64,000 bases of DNA, taken from NCBI GenBank assembly GCA_913060875.1, contig CAJXSL010000015.1, positions 62,001 through 126,000 on the forward strand, read 5' to 3'. Position 1 is the stretch's first letter; every line of letters begins with the position of its first letter. Below the pieces are notes generated by a model that made no database searches, was not told the origin of the DNA, and saw nothing but the letters and a program-made list of their open reading frames with translations. Origin of the DNA: an uncultured Desulfobacteraceae bacterium. GTDB lineage: Bacteria > Desulfobacterota > Desulfobacteria > Desulfobacterales > UBA5852. Shown here in pieces: positions 62,273-64,000 of this stretch. The position numbers were made by a program, and so were the translations under genes.

Positions 62273-63238
62273 CTATGGGCCCGGAAACAGGCGGATATCG
62301 ACCCGTTGTTGAAGATGGGCATCAACCGTTTTTCCGATTGCGGGCATTTCCTGGGTCCGGTCGGCGATGCGTTCGGCCGCGACCCCCTTCCCCACGAGAT
62401 AAAACTTAACCGCCATGACCCGTGTTTCGGAAACCAGCCCGTGTTGGCCTTCACTTTCATCCCTTCCGGCATAGCCGCTGAGGGATATGGTCCAGGATGG
62501 ATTCGCCATGACCCGGTCAGCGATCTGATCCAGTTTGGCCATTTGGTCCGGACCGGGAAGGTTTGAATTTTTTTGGAAATATACCGTGTAGTCAGGCTTC
62601 GGCAAACGGGCAGGGATAGATTTTTCCGGAAATTGGGCAGGACCTGCCGACTCAGGCCGGGAGGCCATTGATGGGGAGACCGGCGCTACAATGGCTTTGT
62701 TGGGAATAAATCCGCTCTCGGAATACGGCGTTGCCGCCTGGCCAACCGCCGGATCCCGTTCGTTTGTCGGCACATCCTGGGAATCGTCCGCCACCATCGG
62801 CCGGGTGGGGGAACCCGGTTCACGGTCTGGTGGCGCCGCTACAGCGCTTTTCAACCTTTCTTTAAGCCGGGCATGCACGTGAAAAGAGAATTCATGGTCC
62901 CGGTACCCGGTTGTGCCGGTTCGAACACCCACGCTTGTGCGGCCGCCAACTTCCGGCCTGAAACGCAACCTCAGCGTTGAACCGGCCGGGGCCGCCGCCA
63001 GGACAATGGTTTCCCAGGGCCCCCCGCGTTTGGAGCGCACCGGTAAATCCAATGCCGCGAGGGTGTCGATACCGGCATTAACCACCGTTTCATAATTGTG
63101 TCCGTACGTATGGCGCACCTCCCCGTTGAAATCGAGGTAAGTCCCATCGACCGTGCGATGGTCCAATGGCATGGCACAACTGGAAATGGCCATCCATAGG
63201 GAGAAGAGAAGCCAGGTTTTGGGGCGCCTGTCCATCAT
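62273..63238 (-). CDS. OmpA-family lipoprotein with N-terminal DUF3568-like domain
   Basis: The 321-residue protein has a lipoprotein signal (AISSC, Cys about 21), an N-terminal beta-rich region resembling DUF3568 (about 35-130), a proline-rich linker and a C-terminal OmpA-like peptidoglycan-binding domain (about 220-321). The C-terminal part includes LSGYAGRDESEGQHGLVSE, resembling an OmpA loop. GGGG sits upstream of ATG 63238. Likely it tethers the outer membrane to peptidoglycan. It is upstream of neither a tol operon nor a porin in this window. Confidence 0.8.
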   Translation of the reverse strand: MMDRRPKTWLLFSLWMAISSCAMPLDHRTVDGTYLDFNGEVRHTYGHNYETVVNAGIDTLAALDLPVRSKRGGPWETIVLAAAPAGSTLRLRFRPEVGGRTSVGVRTGTTGYRDHEFSFHVHARLKERLKSAVAAPPDREPGSPTRPMVADDSQDVPTNERDPAVGQAATPYSESGFIPNKAIVAPVSPSMASRPESAGPAQFPEKSIPARLPKPDYTVYFQKNSNLPGPDQMAKLDQIADRVMANPSWTISLSGYAGRDESEGQHGLVSETRVMAVKFYLVGKGVAAERIADRTQEMPAIGKTVDAHLQQRVDIRLFPGP

Positions 63239-63302
63239 TGCAATCCCCAAGCGATAGGTTTATCCCGGCTGGCCGGATTGAAAACAGTGCGAGCGTGAAA
63301 TG

Positions 63303-63800
63303 CTAATCAGGATAAGTCCGCGGTCCATAAGGCACGGGGCGCGTCCCATCTTCCGGGAAGTCGTCATCGGGCGGTGCAGCGGTTTGCGTGGCCGGCCTTG
63401 GGGCCGATGCAGGTGTCTTGCCGTGCTTGCGGGCATAGCTGTGGGTAAGCGGAACATTGTGCCGGAAAAGCTCACGGGGAATGAAAACCACATCGCCCTT
63501 ACGTAAATCGTTTGCTCTGAGATTGGGGGTGACCCGGGCCAGAATACGGGCGTTCTGCTCTTTTCCGGTGTACCAGCGCGCGATCACGGCCAGGGTCTCC
63601 TCGGGCCAGCGCACATTGTGCAGGTAGCAAAAAACACCCTGGTAATTCACACTCGGCAGCACCACCTTGCGGGGAGGGGCTTTGCTTTGGCCGCCGACGG
63701 GGTCCAGCTTCGGTTTCAACGCCGAACAGGCCGTCAAACAGCCGGCCACCAGAACCAGCAGCAGCCACCCCCTGAATCGTCGCCCTTGGTTTCGTCTCAT
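63303..63800 (-). CDS. LysM-domain lipoprotein
   Basis: The 165-residue protein has a lipoprotein signal (LTAC, Cys about 25) and a LysM-like domain (about 58-110; ETLAVIARWYTGKEQNARIL, then PNLRANDLRKGDVVFIP), which binds peptidoglycan glycans. A proline-rich tail follows. Its start ATG overlaps the stop of the upstream TPR gene (ATGA), so they are coupled. Confidence 0.85.
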   Translation of the reverse strand: MRRNQGRRFRGWLLLVLVAGCLTACSALKPKLDPVGGQSKAPPRKVVLPSVNYQGVFCYLHNVRWPEETLAVIARWYTGKEQNARILARVTPNLRANDLRKGDVVFIPRELFRHNVPLTHSYARKHGKTPASAPRPATQTAAPPDDDFPEDGTRPVPYGPRTYPD

Positions 63801-64000
63801 GGTGGTGAAGAGAACCGCCTTTCCATCCGCGCCAGGTAGCTGATCGCCCTGACATTGTGGGGGTTGTACCGCAGCGCCCCCTTGAGGCTGCGGACCGCCG
63901 CCTGCCGATCGCCCTGGATGTCCTGAACAATGGCCAAATTGAAAAGCACCTCATCCTGATAGGGCGGGGCCTCGGCCGCCACCTTTTCGTAATGCCGGGT
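63797..64000 (-). CDS. TPR-containing protein, cut by the window edge
   Basis: The frame is open to the last base of the window, so the N terminus is missing. The visible 67 residues contain a TPR unit (LFNLAIVQDIQGDRQAAVRSLKGALRYNP split across helices). The stop overlaps the ATG of the LysM gene, implying co-translation. Function is unknown; a role in assembling the lipoprotein set is possible. Confidence 0.65.
   Translation of the reverse strand, partial: TRHYEKVAAEAPPYQDEVLFNLAIVQDIQGDRQAAVRSLKGALRYNPHNVRAISYLARMERRFSSPP

Overview
The window is a moderately GC-rich bacterial chromosome segment with about 46 protein genes. No rRNA, tRNA or CRISPR array was seen. The gene set points to a Gram-negative anaerobe of the Desulfobacterota, Desulfosarcina/Desulfobacteraceae-like. 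The pointers are a PrkA/YeaH/SpoVR cluster with two PrkA paralogues, an ErcA-type alcohol dehydrogenase beside a hybrid kinase, a PEP-CTERM protein, many outer-membrane lipoproteins and a large acyl-CoA degradation block. That placement is inference; no marker gene such as rRNA is present.

Layout. 0-10 kb holds envelope genes: a class A penicillin-binding protein, a SPOR-domain protein, a small coiled-coil protein, a PEP-CTERM protein, an Smr-domain protein with an upstream 18-codon leader ORF, several small secreted proteins and a Pal-like lipoprotein. 10-15.5 kb holds a single-domain tyrosine recombinase translationally coupled to a tiny basic protein, then an ercA / hybrid histidine kinase / PLP-lyase operon. 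15.5-26.7 kb is a same-strand run prkA-yeaH-spoVR-prkA2, then an exported isoaspartyl methyltransferase and a membrane spermidine-synthase-like protein. A structured RNA candidate lies upstream of prkA. 26.7-45.2 kb is accessory: an NfeD-like protein, an exported ATP-dependent DNA ligase next to a transposase remnant, a three-gene set for a giant secreted protein, an outer-membrane barrel and a TPR lipoprotein, a heme-binding beta-propeller, three small exported proteins, and a WD40-caspase protein with a partner lipoprotein.

45.6-62 kb is a same-strand block (minus strand) of acyl-CoA genes: two acyl-CoA ligases, a PaaG-like isomerase, an alpha-methylacyl-CoA racemase with its catalytic residues, an FMN protein, two acyl-CoA dehydrogenases, an SCPx-type thiolase and two multidomain enzymes ending in SCP2 domains, followed by a TetR regulator. 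Together they supply activation, C2-epimerisation, dehydrogenation, hydration, a second dehydrogenation and thiolysis. This is the same kit peroxisomes use for 2-methyl-branched and sterol side-chain acyl-CoAs. A 16-bp palindrome occurs once before the tetR gene and once before the first gene of the block, one mismatch apart, and is the likely operator. A 146-bp MITE-like palindrome sits inside the block. The last 2 kb carries OmpA/DUF3568-like, LysM and TPR proteins, the last running off the window.

The most notable items are the branched-chain-type beta-oxidation locus with its four-domain HMGS-like/DUF35/SDR/SCP2 fusion, the TetR operator pair, the caspase-WD40 locus, the giant-protein operon, and the possible structured RNA before prkA.
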